A stretch of 42,076 nt of DNA, taken from positions 1 through 42,076 of the forward strand of contig JADQBV010000146.1 of NCBI GenBank assembly GCA_016278415.1, written 5' to 3'. The position numbers and the translations under genes were made by a program. Numbering within the stretch: the first letter of the stretch is position 1; each line of letters starts with the position of its first letter. Below the pieces are notes generated by a model. It made no database searches, was not told the DNA's origin, and saw only the letters and a program-made list of their open reading frames with translations. Positions 24,556 to 32,296 of this stretch are shown piece after piece. This DNA is from Halanaerobiales bacterium. Its GTDB lineage: Bacteria; Bacillota_F; Halanaerobiia; Halanaerobiales; DTU029.

Positions 24556-24801
24556 ATGAAAATGAATATGTTAAGAAATGTGAGAAAAAGAGTAAATGCT
24601 GGAGCTTTAAATTTGTATGTAAAAGGAAAGGCTGCACTTAAAAATGAAAAGGGTTGGGGGTTAATAGAAACTATTATAGTAGGAGCTGTTTTAGTTATAG
24701 CACTGTTGTCCCTTGAATCTCCAATTTCAACCTTCTTCTCAGGTGTATGGAGTGATTTTTCAACCTGGATAGATACAAAGCTTACTGCACTATTCTCCTA
24801 G
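24556..24801 (+). CDS. Flp-like type IVb prepilin
   Basis: 81 residues from ATG 24556, seven bases after AAGGAGG. A basic leader of 33 residues ends in Gly33, followed by WGLIE, so a glycine at -1 and a glutamate at +5 mark a prepilin peptidase site. The hydrophobic helix TIIVGAVLVIALL comes next, then a short aromatic tail. The mature protein would be about 48 residues, the size of Flp pilins. The leader is longer than in most Flp prepilins, and no Tyr follows the glutamate. Lying between tadB and tadC, it is the best candidate for the major pilin. No prepilin peptidase was found in the window. Confidence 0.75.
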   Translation: MKMNMLRNVRKRVNAGALNLYVKGKAALKNEKGWGLIETIIVGAVLVIALLSLESPISTFFSGVWSDFSTWIDTKLTALFS

Positions 24802-24816
24802 AAAGGAGGAGCCAAT

Positions 24817-25644
24817 ATTTATAAGTTAATTATACTTTCATGCTTAATATTTGTATCAATTATGACCCTGTATTTTGCCTTAATTACAAGAGTTAAGGAT
24901 AAGGACAAGGGTCAGGATAAAAAGTATTACAAAGAAAAAGGGAACTTTTTTAAAAAGTATATAAGGGGCTCCCTTTACAGAAATATTGACAGCTTTTTAA
25001 AGGAATCAGGATACAAGGTTAGCATTGAGTTTTATATATTCATACACCTTCTAACAGCTGGGCTAATCATATTTTATACATTAGTCGGCTTTGAAAGGGG
25101 CTTTGAAAAGTCAGCTACCATAAATTTAAGACTTTTAATGCTAATGCTGGTATTTAATTTAATGATATATATGGCGGGTAAAAAGCGAAAGGAAAAGCTG
25201 CTCCTGGAGCTTAGCAGGATCCAGGAGGTTATGTATTTTCAAAGTAAAATTGGAGTATCAGAGGATGTTGTACTGATTAATGCAGCTGCAGTATCAAAGG
25301 AGCCACTTAGATCAGCTCTAGAAGACCTTGCAGCTGCATACAGATTCAAAAAAGACATAGATAGAAAGCTAGAAGAGTTTAGAAGCATCTCAAATCTTAC
25401 TGAAATACAGACCTTTAGCTTTATCCTGGAACAAAGAAGACTCACCGGGAAAGCTGAAGAAAGTCATAAGGCCCAGTCATACAGCCTTAAAAAAAATAGA
25501 AGACTTACAAAAAAGATTAAAAGGCAAAACAAAAGAACCAAACTTATTATGGCATCATTACTTCTTTTTGGCTGCTACGTCCTCATGATGACTGGACCAC
25601 TAATTTCCCATGTAATGAGAAGCTTTGATTCAATATTTAAATAA
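24817..25644 (+). CDS. tadC: TadC-like pilus platform protein with AUU start
   Basis: 275 residues if started at ATT 24817. AGGAGG (24804-24809) is followed seven bases later by this ATT, and the next normal start codon (ATG 24862) is more than 50 bases from the site and would remove the first half of an N-terminal membrane span (YKLIILSCLIFVSIMTLYF). Non-AUG initiation at ATT is therefore likely. Further spans near residues 65-115 and at the C-terminus surround a helical T2SSF-type domain (about 120-230), as in TadC. It lies between the pilin and a pseudopilin-like gene. Confidence 0.75.
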   Translation: MYKLIILSCLIFVSIMTLYFALITRVKDKDKGQDKKYYKEKGNFFKKYIRGSLYRNIDSFLKESGYKVSIEFYIFIHLLTAGLIIFYTLVGFERGFEKSATINLRLLMLMLVFNLMIYMAGKKRKEKLLLELSRIQEVMYFQSKIGVSEDVVLINAAAVSKEPLRSALEDLAAAYRFKKDIDRKLEEFRSISNLTEIQTFSFILEQRRLTGKAEESHKAQSYSLKKNRRLTKKIKRQNKRTKLIMASLLLFGCYVLMMTGPLISHVMRSFDSIFK

Positions 25645-25658
25645 AGGAGGAGATATCT

Positions 25659-26048
25659 GTGTCACTTTCACTACCAGCTGAGCTTGTAATAATAGGAATA
25701 ATTCTAATAGCTATTCTATCCCTTTTCATGATTGGTATAGAATACTCTCTTCCTACCTTTGACAGGGCAAAGTTTGATGATATAAACAGTAAATACTTAA
25801 CACTACTAAATAAAAATGGAGGTCTTAGTGCTGATGACAAGACAAGTCTTGAAAACGAGCTAACCTCCCTTGGCTTTAGCAATATAAATATAACAGCCCC
25901 AGAAACAGTTTCCTGGGGCGAAGAAGCCATCCTTAGAGTTGTCGCAGATTATGACCTGGAGATAACTAAAACGGATGGTTCTAAGGAGATTATAACAAAA
26001 ACGGCGACCTATGAGAATAGTATTGTAGTTTTATCCTTAGGGAGCTAA
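25659..26048 (+). CDS. Pseudopilin-like (TadE-like) protein
   Basis: 129 residues from GTG 25659 behind AAGGAGG. A single N-terminal hydrophobic helix (LVIIGIILIAILSLFMIGI) precedes a small extracytoplasmic alpha/beta domain with alternating hydrophobic strands (ILRVVADYDLEI and after). It lacks the usual prepilin site. Minor pilins TadE and TadF have this one-span layout and complete the Tad pilus. It closes the continuous operon; a gap and more AT-rich genes follow. Confidence 0.6.
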   Translation: MSLSLPAELVIIGIILIAILSLFMIGIEYSLPTFDRAKFDDINSKYLTLLNKNGGLSADDKTSLENELTSLGFSNINITAPETVSWGEEAILRVVADYDLEITKTDGSKEIITKTATYENSIVVLSLGS

Positions 26049-26083
26049 AGACAAAACTTTATAAAAAGGCGTGAATATATATC

Positions 26084-26377
26084 ATGAACAACCTTGCAAA
26101 AGTAAAACATCTAATGAAATATAAAACAGCTTTATACTTTATTGACAAAGAAATAGATGAAAATTATAAAAGGCCAATTCATTCAAAAATATTGAAAAAT
26201 GTCTACTTTGAATATGTAGATATAGCTGGCTATTATCAAAATTATATAGCTTTAAATCTTAATGAAGAAATCTTTGGAGTCACATCTGATAATCATAGAC
26301 CCAATACTATAAAATTTATAATTGATTATTATAGAAGCTATGTTGTTGAGTATGAAATTATTGGGGCTGAGCTATAG
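26084..26377 (+). CDS. Hypothetical protein, 97 residues
   Basis: A soluble-looking, tyrosine-rich protein (LMKYKTALYFIDKEIDENYKR onward) with no cysteine cluster, membrane span or known motif. The start ATG 26084 has only a weak ribosome site (AAAGGCG). It is markedly more AT-rich in codon use than the pilus genes before it, so it may be a later insertion. No function is suggested. Confidence 0.5.
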   Translation: MNNLAKVKHLMKYKTALYFIDKEIDENYKRPIHSKILKNVYFEYVDIAGYYQNYIALNLNEEIFGVTSDNHRPNTIKFIIDYYRSYVVEYEIIGAEL

Positions 26378-26470
26378 GACTCAAGATATAAAGATTGATT
26401 ATGTTGCATTAGAGAATATCGATGCCCAATTAGATTAGTAGCTAAATTAGATATTAAGACAGGTGATTTT

Positions 26471-26548
26471 ATGGATATAAAAACAATCATAGTTATAGCA
26501 ATTCCTTTATTGTTAATTTTAGCAATGTTCAAGATGCATGAAAATTAG
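26471..26548 (+). CDS. 25-residue single-span membrane peptide
   Basis: ATG 26471 follows ACAGGTGATTTT. The product is almost entirely one hydrophobic helix (IIVIAIPLLLILAMF) with a short polar end. It could be a small membrane modulator, a toxin-like peptide or a chance ORF. Confidence 0.35.
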   Translation: MDIKTIIVIAIPLLLILAMFKMHEN

Positions 26549-26641
26549 TGCAATTCTGTGAAACTTAACAAATTAGTATAAAAAGAAGTTTGATTATTAA
26601 TTGTTAACTAAGATATTAGTAACGATGAAAGGAGGATTCAT

Positions 26642-26806
26642 ATGATAAAAAAATATATTGTGGAATTGGGTAAATATGAGAATTCTTTTGAATGTGTTTC
26701 TTATACTATTCACGCAAATTGTATAGAGTTTAAAGGTTGTGATGAAGATAATCATATTAAAATTATCCCTATAACTATTAGATTGAAAATAAATGAGAAT
26801 AGTTAA
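26642..26806 (+). CDS. Small hypothetical protein, 54 residues
   Basis: ATG 26642 is well placed behind GAAAGGAGG. The product has two cysteines (18 and 27) and a third at 33, and alternating hydrophobic and charged residues that suggest a small beta sheet. No family is recognised. It lies in a run of small AT-rich accessory genes. Confidence 0.5.
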   Translation: MIKKYIVELGKYENSFECVSYTIHANCIEFKGCDEDNHIKIIPITIRLKINENS

Positions 26807-26834
26807 TTAAGATTTATCAGTAGGCGGTGTTATA

Positions 26835-27056
26835 TTGACTAGAATTGAAAAGGTGGCCAATGAAAAGCCACTTTTTAAAATTGGACTGAATAGAAATTAT
26901 TATGTGTTTTGTAAATGCAAAGCTCCCTTGATTGATATAGTAAATAGAATTGGAAAATCAGAAAACTCTATATACTACAGAGAAAAGTATAGAGTATGGG
27001 CAATACGAGTGAAATCAAAAGCCCATAAAAAAAGATTAAAAGAAATTTTTAATTAA
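26835..27056 (+). CDS. Small basic hypothetical protein, 73 residues
   Basis: TTG 26835 lies behind AGGCGG. The product is strongly basic, with a C-terminus rich in lysine and arginine (RVKSKAHKKRLKEIF), which suggests nucleic-acid binding. A pair of cysteines sits near residues 26-28. No named domain could be recognised. Confidence 0.45.
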   Translation: MTRIEKVANEKPLFKIGLNRNYYVFCKCKAPLIDIVNRIGKSENSIYYREKYRVWAIRVKSKAHKKRLKEIFN

Positions 27057-27102
27057 TTACTAAAGCTATGTAGGAATGTATAAATTGATACAGGAGGGTA
27101 TA

Positions 27103-27820
27103 ATGATAAAAACTAAAATAGAATATGTTGATTATACATGGAACCCTGTAACAGGATGCAGACATGGGTGCAGCTACTGCTATGCAAAAAGAATTACCAA
27201 CAGATTTATGGAAAGGGACAAGGGAAAGATTGAAATATATAAGACCTTTAACAAAATTAATACGCCTGGAATAAATGAAATAGATAATAAGGGAATCCCA
27301 GCCTTTGCCTTTGGATTTGAGCCAACGTTGTGGGAAACAAGGCTCAATGAACCAAATAAAATAAAAAAGCCATCCAGGATATTTGTATCAAGCATGGGGG
27401 ATTTGTTTGGAGAGTGGGTTCCGAACAGCTGGATAGAGAAGGTTATGAATACAGTAATGGAGTGTGAAAGACACGCCTTTCTTTTTTTTGACTAAAAATT
27501 CAAAAAGGCTGGCTGAAGTAGATTTTCCTGAAAATGCTTGGGCTGGGATATCATATACAGGCTTTGGAATTCATGGAGTGCCTAATGGATGTAATTCAAA
27601 AGTAAAATTTGTATCAATAGAACCACTGTTAACTCAGCCAGAGTATTTACCTGAGGCTGATTGGTATATAATAGGAGCTCAAACAGGACCGGGAGCTAAA
27701 AGACCAAAGGATAGCTGGATTAAAAGTACTATAGACCTTATTAGGGAAATTAAAAAGCCTATATTTTTAAAGGGTAATCTGGAATGTGAAGAAAGGATTC
27801 AGGAATATCCAACAACCTAA
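27103..27820 (+). pseudogene. Frameshifted radical-SAM-like protein (DUF5131, phage Gp37/Gp68 family)
   Basis: The first part, from ATG 27103 behind ACAGGAGGG, begins with VDYTWNPVTGCRHGCSYCYAKR, in which Cys19, Cys23 and Cys26 form the CX3CX2C iron-sulfur motif. It stops at 27495, just after a run of eight T (27482-27489). The rest continues one frame over: LTKNSKRLAEVDFP, VKFVSIEPLL, DWYIIGAQTGPG and PIFLKG, all recognisable family segments. Removing one T restores 238 residues. The family is common in phages and mobile elements, function unknown. The middle (around GISYTGFGIHG) also looks shorter than usual. The break could be a true mutation, slippage on the T run, or a sequencing error. 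Confidence 0.75.
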
Positions 27821-27872
27821 AGGGTTATATAAAAAGTTTATAAATTTTTACCAATAGAAGGGAGTACAAACC

Positions 27873-28484
27873 ATGGAAGGCAGCATGTCAATAATACCTT
27901 TAGGTACTTATCGGGGGAAATACATAATTATTAATACAAAGGAAGTAAAGCATGGATTAATAGCTGGAATATCGTCGTGTAATAAGGAAGATTTGATAAA
28001 AGACATTAAAGAATATTTAAGAAATACTGATACACAAATTTATTCCATAGATCTAGAAAATGACAAAATAGATAAATGCCTGGAGGTAATATTAAAAATT
28101 AATCTTAAGGTTAGAAAACTCAAAAGAAGCAGCTCTACTAATGAAAGAATCTTTCTCTTTGTTGAAAATGCAACTTACTTATTTAACACCAATACTCCAA
28201 AAGAAAAATATTTAGCTCAAAAGGTTGAAGAATTATTAAATCTAGAAGCCGCAGATGTAGATATTCATATAATTATATCTACATATACCAGAAACAATCA
28301 GTATTTACCCATAAGAATTTTAGATATATTTGATTTTATTATTCTAGGATTTACACAGGATATTGATGAATCAATGTATTTACTAAAAAATGACATGGCT
28401 ACCAGGTTAATAGATGACATATCAAATAGCTTTATATTAAAGCATGGAGAAAAGATTGAACGATTCAGCATTAAAGTGAGGTGA
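27873..28484 (+). CDS. FtsK/TcpA-like pseudo-ATPase domain lacking the P-loop
   Basis: 203 residues from ATG 27873 behind AAGGGAG. Its layout follows the motor domain of the coupling protein at 11186. There is a PLGTYRGKYIII strand pair, then HGLIAGISSCNKEDLI where the motor has the Walker A segment, IFLFVENATYLF (93-104) where it has the Walker B VIVDEVAELF, and VDIHIIISTYTR where it has the MILATQRP segment. The C-terminal strands also correspond. The Walker lysine and the Walker B Asp-Glu are both gone, so ATP hydrolysis is not expected. It is not a decayed gene: the frame is open and the ribosome site good. It might bind TcpA or DNA as a regulator. Two nuclease-like genes follow. Confidence 0.65.
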   Translation: MEGSMSIIPLGTYRGKYIIINTKEVKHGLIAGISSCNKEDLIKDIKEYLRNTDTQIYSIDLENDKIDKCLEVILKINLKVRKLKRSSSTNERIFLFVENATYLFNTNTPKEKYLAQKVEELLNLEAADVDIHIIISTYTRNNQYLPIRILDIFDFIILGFTQDIDESMYLLKNDMATRLIDDISNSFILKHGEKIERFSIKVR

Positions 28485-28490
28485 ATATAT

Positions 28491-29333
28491 TTGGAATTTA
28501 AAAACGAAAGGGAGCTTCAGGAGGACCTGGCAAAGCACTTAAGAGCTGCAGGTCTTTTAACGTATACAGAAATTGATATTAAAGGAGGAAGGAGTGGTAG
28601 AGCTGATATTATAGCTATCAAACCTTCATATGCAAATAAGGACTGCAGAATATATGAAGTTAAAAACAACAGATCAACCTTTGATAACGATTCAAAATAT
28701 GAAAAATACTTTGATGTCTGCCACAGAATGTACATAGCATGCCCAGCTGGGATGATAGAAAAAAGTGAGCTGCCGACCAAGGTAGGAATGATAGTTCGAA
28801 GTGAAAAGGGCTGGCACGTGGTAAAGGGTGCCAAAAGGAACAATCCAAAGGATTTTAACACAGACTTTATTTTATCCCTTCTATACCGGGGCTATGAGGA
28901 AAACCTTCAGCAAAGAAAGCTAAGGGACAGGATTGTAGCAAAGGATAACATAGCCCTTAGTAGGAGAGCCAAAAATATTGGATTCGAGATAGCAAGAAGA
29001 CTTGATAAGGATAGAGAAACTGAAGTTGAAAGATGGGTCGAAAGCTGCAGTGAGCTTTTTCAAAAGCATCTAGGAATTGATAAAAGAGATTTTGGACTAG
29101 AAGAAGGTTTGCCAAGCCTATATAAACTAGAAGATGTTCTTAAATCAATTGATGGATTTGTCAAAGATATTAAATACATTAAAGATATAGGAGAATATCT
29201 ATCAAAATTAAATCTTCCTGAGGAAGCTGATAAAAAGAAATACTTTAGAAAAAGCAGAAGGTTTTTAAGGGACAAGGCCATGGGTTTTAAGGAAGAAACA
29301 AGCCTTCCTAAAAGGAGTGGCACTAATGGCTGA
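28491..29333 (+). CDS. PD-(D/E)XK nuclease-like protein (MmcB-like)
   Basis: 280 residues from TTG 28491 behind GAGGTG. Residues 1-130 form a restriction-endonuclease-like fold: an early glutamate helix, GRADIIAI with Asp39, and IYEVKNN with Glu56 and Lys58, the D-X16-ExK active-site pattern. A 150-residue helical, basic C-terminal region follows, probably for DNA or protein contacts. It starts 6 bp after the FtsK-like pseudo-ATPase and overlaps the next nuclease-like gene by 8 bp, so the three are probably made together. The target is unknown; DNA repair, processing of transferred DNA, or defence against other DNA are possible. Confidence 0.7.
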   Translation: MEFKNERELQEDLAKHLRAAGLLTYTEIDIKGGRSGRADIIAIKPSYANKDCRIYEVKNNRSTFDNDSKYEKYFDVCHRMYIACPAGMIEKSELPTKVGMIVRSEKGWHVVKGAKRNNPKDFNTDFILSLLYRGYEENLQQRKLRDRIVAKDNIALSRRAKNIGFEIARRLDKDRETEVERWVESCSELFQKHLGIDKRDFGLEEGLPSLYKLEDVLKSIDGFVKDIKYIKDIGEYLSKLNLPEEADKKKYFRKSRRFLRDKAMGFKEETSLPKRSGTNG

Positions 29334-29889
29334 GACTGAATTAACCAGGGAAATCAAAAGAGCTCTGATAGGATATAAACCACTTATCGGCGGTAATCTT
29401 AGAACCATCAGGTGGGCCGAGGAAGTAAATGTTGGTACAGGATACGTTGATGTAATAAGATTTGAGGATTATGTGACTAAAACCTATGGAGAATATTTCT
29501 GCTCTAAGGATAAGTGTAAGATCGAAGGATTAAATTATCCAAATAAAAACTGCAAAGGCTGTGTCTACAAGAAAAATGGTACGATGAAGGAACTTGGAAT
29601 AGCAACAACATGCTTTGAAATTAAAATTACAAAATCAGACTTCAAGTCTCAAAATGGCCACAATTTTGTTGGAAACTTTAACTATTATGTGGTTCCAAAG
29701 AAGCTATACAAAGAAATTAAGGACTTGGTTCCCAAAGACATAGGAGTCATCTTATACTATGGGAATTACTCACTAAGAAGAAAAAAGATGTGTGAATTTA
29801 AAGAAATAGATGACAGGGATTTAAGCCTTTATCTATACAATGCCATGAAAAAATGGGTAGATAAATGCAGCATGGAATACAGAATTTAA
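29326..29889 (+). CDS. Second PD-(D/E)XK nuclease-like protein with a cysteine cluster
   Basis: 187 residues from ATG 29326, behind AAAGGAG inside the end of the previous gene. It repeats the nuclease pattern: GYVDVIRF with Asp42 and CFEIKITKSDF with Glu98 and Lys100. Between them lies an insertion with Cys59, Cys64, Cys76 and Cys79, likely a zinc or iron-sulfur site. The C-terminal half includes VGNFNYYVVPKKLY, similar in position to FDVCHRMYIACP of the upstream protein. The two may form a heterodimer. The active site looks intact. Confidence 0.65.
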   Translation: MAETELTREIKRALIGYKPLIGGNLRTIRWAEEVNVGTGYVDVIRFEDYVTKTYGEYFCSKDKCKIEGLNYPNKNCKGCVYKKNGTMKELGIATTCFEIKITKSDFKSQNGHNFVGNFNYYVVPKKLYKEIKDLVPKDIGVILYYGNYSLRRKKMCEFKEIDDRDLSLYLYNAMKKWVDKCSMEYRI

Positions 29890-29903
29890 AAGGATGACTG
29901 ATA

Positions 29904-30428
29904 ATGAGAATATTTTTATATATGGCCATTGCAACAATATTTATATTCGTTGTTGTAGTTGGCTTTATGTTTTTCTTTGAAATACAAGACATAATAATAC
30001 TTGGAAACAAGGTAGAAAAAGCCCTTTATGCAGCTGGGTGGACAGGATTTTCAAAGCTGGATTTAAAAGAAATGGCTAGAAGAAATTTACTTACAAGCAT
30101 TGAAAACAGGGATGAATACCTTGATAAGAATCAGGCCAAAGATATAGTGGAGGAGTATATTAAGAAAAACCTAAAGCTTGATGCTTCGATGTATCCTACA
30201 ATAGATAGTTATATAACTGTGAAGGATCAGCCAGTAATAGTTGATGAAATAACTGTTTATAACCCAAATGATCTACCTGCTGCATCCAGCACCGGTTATT
30301 CTATGACCAGGACTACTATACACATTAGAGTTAGAATACCAATAGAGACAAGATTTACAGGCTTTAGATACGTTGAAAAATCAGTACATGTGGATACCAA
30401 TTCTTTTTTAACTGATGAACAAATTTAG
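29904..30428 (+). CDS. Single-span pseudopilin-like secreted-domain protein
   Basis: 174 residues from ATG 29904. An N-terminal hydrophobic helix (MAIATIFIFVVVVGFMFFF) is followed by a helical region and a C-terminal beta-rich part (TTIHIRVRIPIETRF). This is the one-span layout of TadE/TadG or DUF4320-like minor pilins, and a CpaB gene lies about 600 bp downstream. It could be a minor pilin or the tip part of the Tad pilus. The family assignment is by layout only. Confidence 0.5.
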   Translation: MRIFLYMAIATIFIFVVVVGFMFFFEIQDIIILGNKVEKALYAAGWTGFSKLDLKEMARRNLLTSIENRDEYLDKNQAKDIVEEYIKKNLKLDASMYPTIDSYITVKDQPVIVDEITVYNPNDLPAASSTGYSMTRTTIHIRVRIPIETRFTGFRYVEKSVHVDTNSFLTDEQI

Positions 30429-30459
30429 TAAAATCTTATAAAAGACAGGTGAAGGCATA

Positions 30460-30674
30460 ATGATAAAAATTATTAATATAGTTTTTGAGATAATAAAAAA
30501 TTATTTTTGATTTATCTACCTATATGTATATTCAATTATTTTGTTTTCGAAAAAACTAAGGAATTTCATGGAGATAAAAAAGTTATGAGCTTTAGACGTC
30601 ACCTGAATTTATACACTATTGCATATCCTTTTATAGCTTTACTATGGGTGCTGCTGGATATTAGGTTGTATTAA
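30460..30674 (+). pseudogene. Frameshifted copy of the small membrane protein that follows
   Basis: ATG 30460 follows GACAGGTGAAGG and encodes MIKIINIVFEIIKNYF, then a TGA after a run of five T. With one more T the frame continues for 71 residues to TAA at 30674, and its whole length resembles the next gene (MIKIINIVFEIIKNYFL against MIAKIITEIKELLGYYIF, and the C-terminal hydrophobic stretch). It is therefore a decayed tandem paralogue, or a gene read by slippage. Confidence 0.6.
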
Positions 30675-30705
30675 ATCAAAAAAATATTTTAAAGGATGAA
30701 GATCT

Positions 30706-30912
30706 ATGATTGCAAAAATTATTACTGAGATTAAGGAATTACTGGGATACTATATTTTTTGTGTCATACCACTATGCTGTCTAGGCTACTATATTTTTCA
30801 AAAATCAAAGAATGTATACGTCGAAGGAGAACCTGCACCATTTAAAAGCTATCTTCTATTTTACTTGGTCGTAGGCACTATAATATATATCTATATTAAA
30901 ATAAAATATTAA
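30706..30912 (+). CDS. Small two-span membrane protein
   Basis: 68 residues from ATG 30706 behind AAAGGATG. Two hydrophobic segments (about residues 14-31 and 48-65) flank a short polar loop. It is the intact member of a tandem pair; the upstream copy at 30460-30674 is frameshifted. No family is recognised. Its position just before cpaB may link it to the pilus, but the sequence does not show how. Confidence 0.5.
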   Translation: MIAKIITEIKELLGYYIFCVIPLCCLGYYIFQKSKNVYVEGEPAPFKSYLLFYLVVGTIIYIYIKIKY

Positions 30913-31010
30913 ATCATAGACTATATTAATTATATGTAGTCTATGTGTAAATGAAGTAAAATCAATTAGGGCATAGGAATGTACACGAGATATTCATAGG
31001 AGGTGATAGC

Positions 31011-31733
31011 TTGAAGGTAAAAATAAATAAAAGAATGATTAAAATAGCAAGTGTGTGCCTGATATTAACAGTAGCACTCACTTTTTTCATATACAATTCT
31101 ATGAAAAAATCAATGAACCCGGAGCCGAAAAGGACCATAGCATATTTTACAAGGGATTTGGAAGCAGACACAATAATATCTTCAAAGGATGTAGTTTTAA
31201 AGAATACTCCCATTAGCCTGATTACAGATGGAGCAGTAGAAGATGCAAAGGAAGTTCAGGACAAAAGACTGATAATGAATGTAAAAAAGGGTGAAGCAGT
31301 ACTAAGTACCAAACTGACAGAAAGGGGAGACCTTAGGGTTGATACAAATAAAATGTGGACCATAGGAATTGATGTAAAAGATATATCAAATTTTCTAGGG
31401 GTTCAGCTAAAGCTTGGAGACTATTATGCCCTGGTGTTCAAAGGTGAAGCCACTACCAGGATAATGAACAAGATAAAAATAGTAGGAATAGTAGATGCAA
31501 CGGGCAAGGAAATACTAAGCTCAGGAAGTGGAGTTCCAAAAACCATTAATGTGGCGGTAGGATCCATGGAGGAAATGATTGAGATAAGTGATTCAAAGCT
31601 CAGGGGAATGTTTGAAATAATTAAACCACCAAAGGATTGGGAATTTACCTGGAAGCCTCCTGAGGAGCTTGAAGAAGTTGAAGTTGAGGGGGATAACATA
31701 ACAAATGGGGACCAAGGAGGAGATGGGATTTGA
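31011..31733 (+). CDS. cpaB: CpaB/RcpC-like pilus assembly protein
   Basis: 240 residues from TTG 31011 behind AGGAGGTG. An N-terminal membrane span (about residues 10-28) is followed by an SAF-like domain (TIAYFTRDLEADTIISSKDVVLKNTP, then RLIMNVKKGEAVLSTKLT) and a second beta-rich domain with the RIMNKIKIVGIVDATG strand, as in CpaB. The C-terminus is acidic and glycine-rich. CpaB is a periplasmic or wall-side Tad component in diderms; Gram-positive Tad loci keep a version. Here it is 7 kb away from cpaE/cpaF and leads its own short operon with an HD-GYP gene overlapping its stop codon. Confidence 0.78.
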   Translation: MKVKINKRMIKIASVCLILTVALTFFIYNSMKKSMNPEPKRTIAYFTRDLEADTIISSKDVVLKNTPISLITDGAVEDAKEVQDKRLIMNVKKGEAVLSTKLTERGDLRVDTNKMWTIGIDVKDISNFLGVQLKLGDYYALVFKGEATTRIMNKIKIVGIVDATGKEILSSGSGVPKTINVAVGSMEEMIEISDSKLRGMFEIIKPPKDWEFTWKPPEELEEVEVEGDNITNGDQGGDGI

Positions 31734-32296
31734 AAAACACATTAATGGTTGAAACAGATGTAACAAAAAAGCTCCAGCTTCCTGATCTTGTGCATGGGAT
31801 AAGGGTAGCTGAGTTAAGTGTTGAACTTGCTGAGTATATGAATTTAAATATAGATGTAAAAAAGCTATACCTATCTGGAGCTCTTCACGATATAGGGAAA
31901 GCTTTGGTTGACGAGAAAATACTAAATAAACCAGGACCACTAACAAACAAGGATATGCTTCAGATGAAAAACCATGCTAAGTATGGAGCTCTTATTTGCC
32001 TTGATATAGGGATAGATCAGGATATAATATCAAACATTCTTTATCATCATGAAAATTACAATGGAACAGGATATCCAAAGGGTCTAAGGGGTAAGGAAAT
32101 ACCCCTTGAAGCAAGAATCCTAAGAATAAGTGATACTTACTGTGCATTAACCACCAAAAGACCCTATAGAAATAAAAAGACGAAATGGGAAACATTGGAT
32201 ATAATGGAAAAGGAAAAAAGGTTTTATGACCCAATACTATATAAGGGATTTATAGAGCTTATGAAAAAGGGAAAGGGGATAGAAGATGATAAATAA
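31730..32296 (+). CDS. Stand-alone HD-GYP c-di-GMP phosphodiesterase
   Basis: 188 residues from TTG 31730 behind AAGGAGG. The HD pair is His53-Asp54 in ALHDIGK, with further HD-GYP marks at HHENYNGTGYPKGL (His106, His107, GTGYP 112-116), EIPLEARIL and RISDTYCALTTKRPYR (Asp135). These are the metal and substrate residues of the family, which hydrolyses cyclic di-GMP. No sensor domain is fused, so it may be controlled by expression or a partner. The start overlaps the cpaB stop, so both are made together, pointing to c-di-GMP control of the pilus. Confidence 0.88.
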   Translation: MKNTLMVETDVTKKLQLPDLVHGIRVAELSVELAEYMNLNIDVKKLYLSGALHDIGKALVDEKILNKPGPLTNKDMLQMKNHAKYGALICLDIGIDQDIISNILYHHENYNGTGYPKGLRGKEIPLEARILRISDTYCALTTKRPYRNKKTKWETLDIMEKEKRFYDPILYKGFIELMKKGKGIEDDK

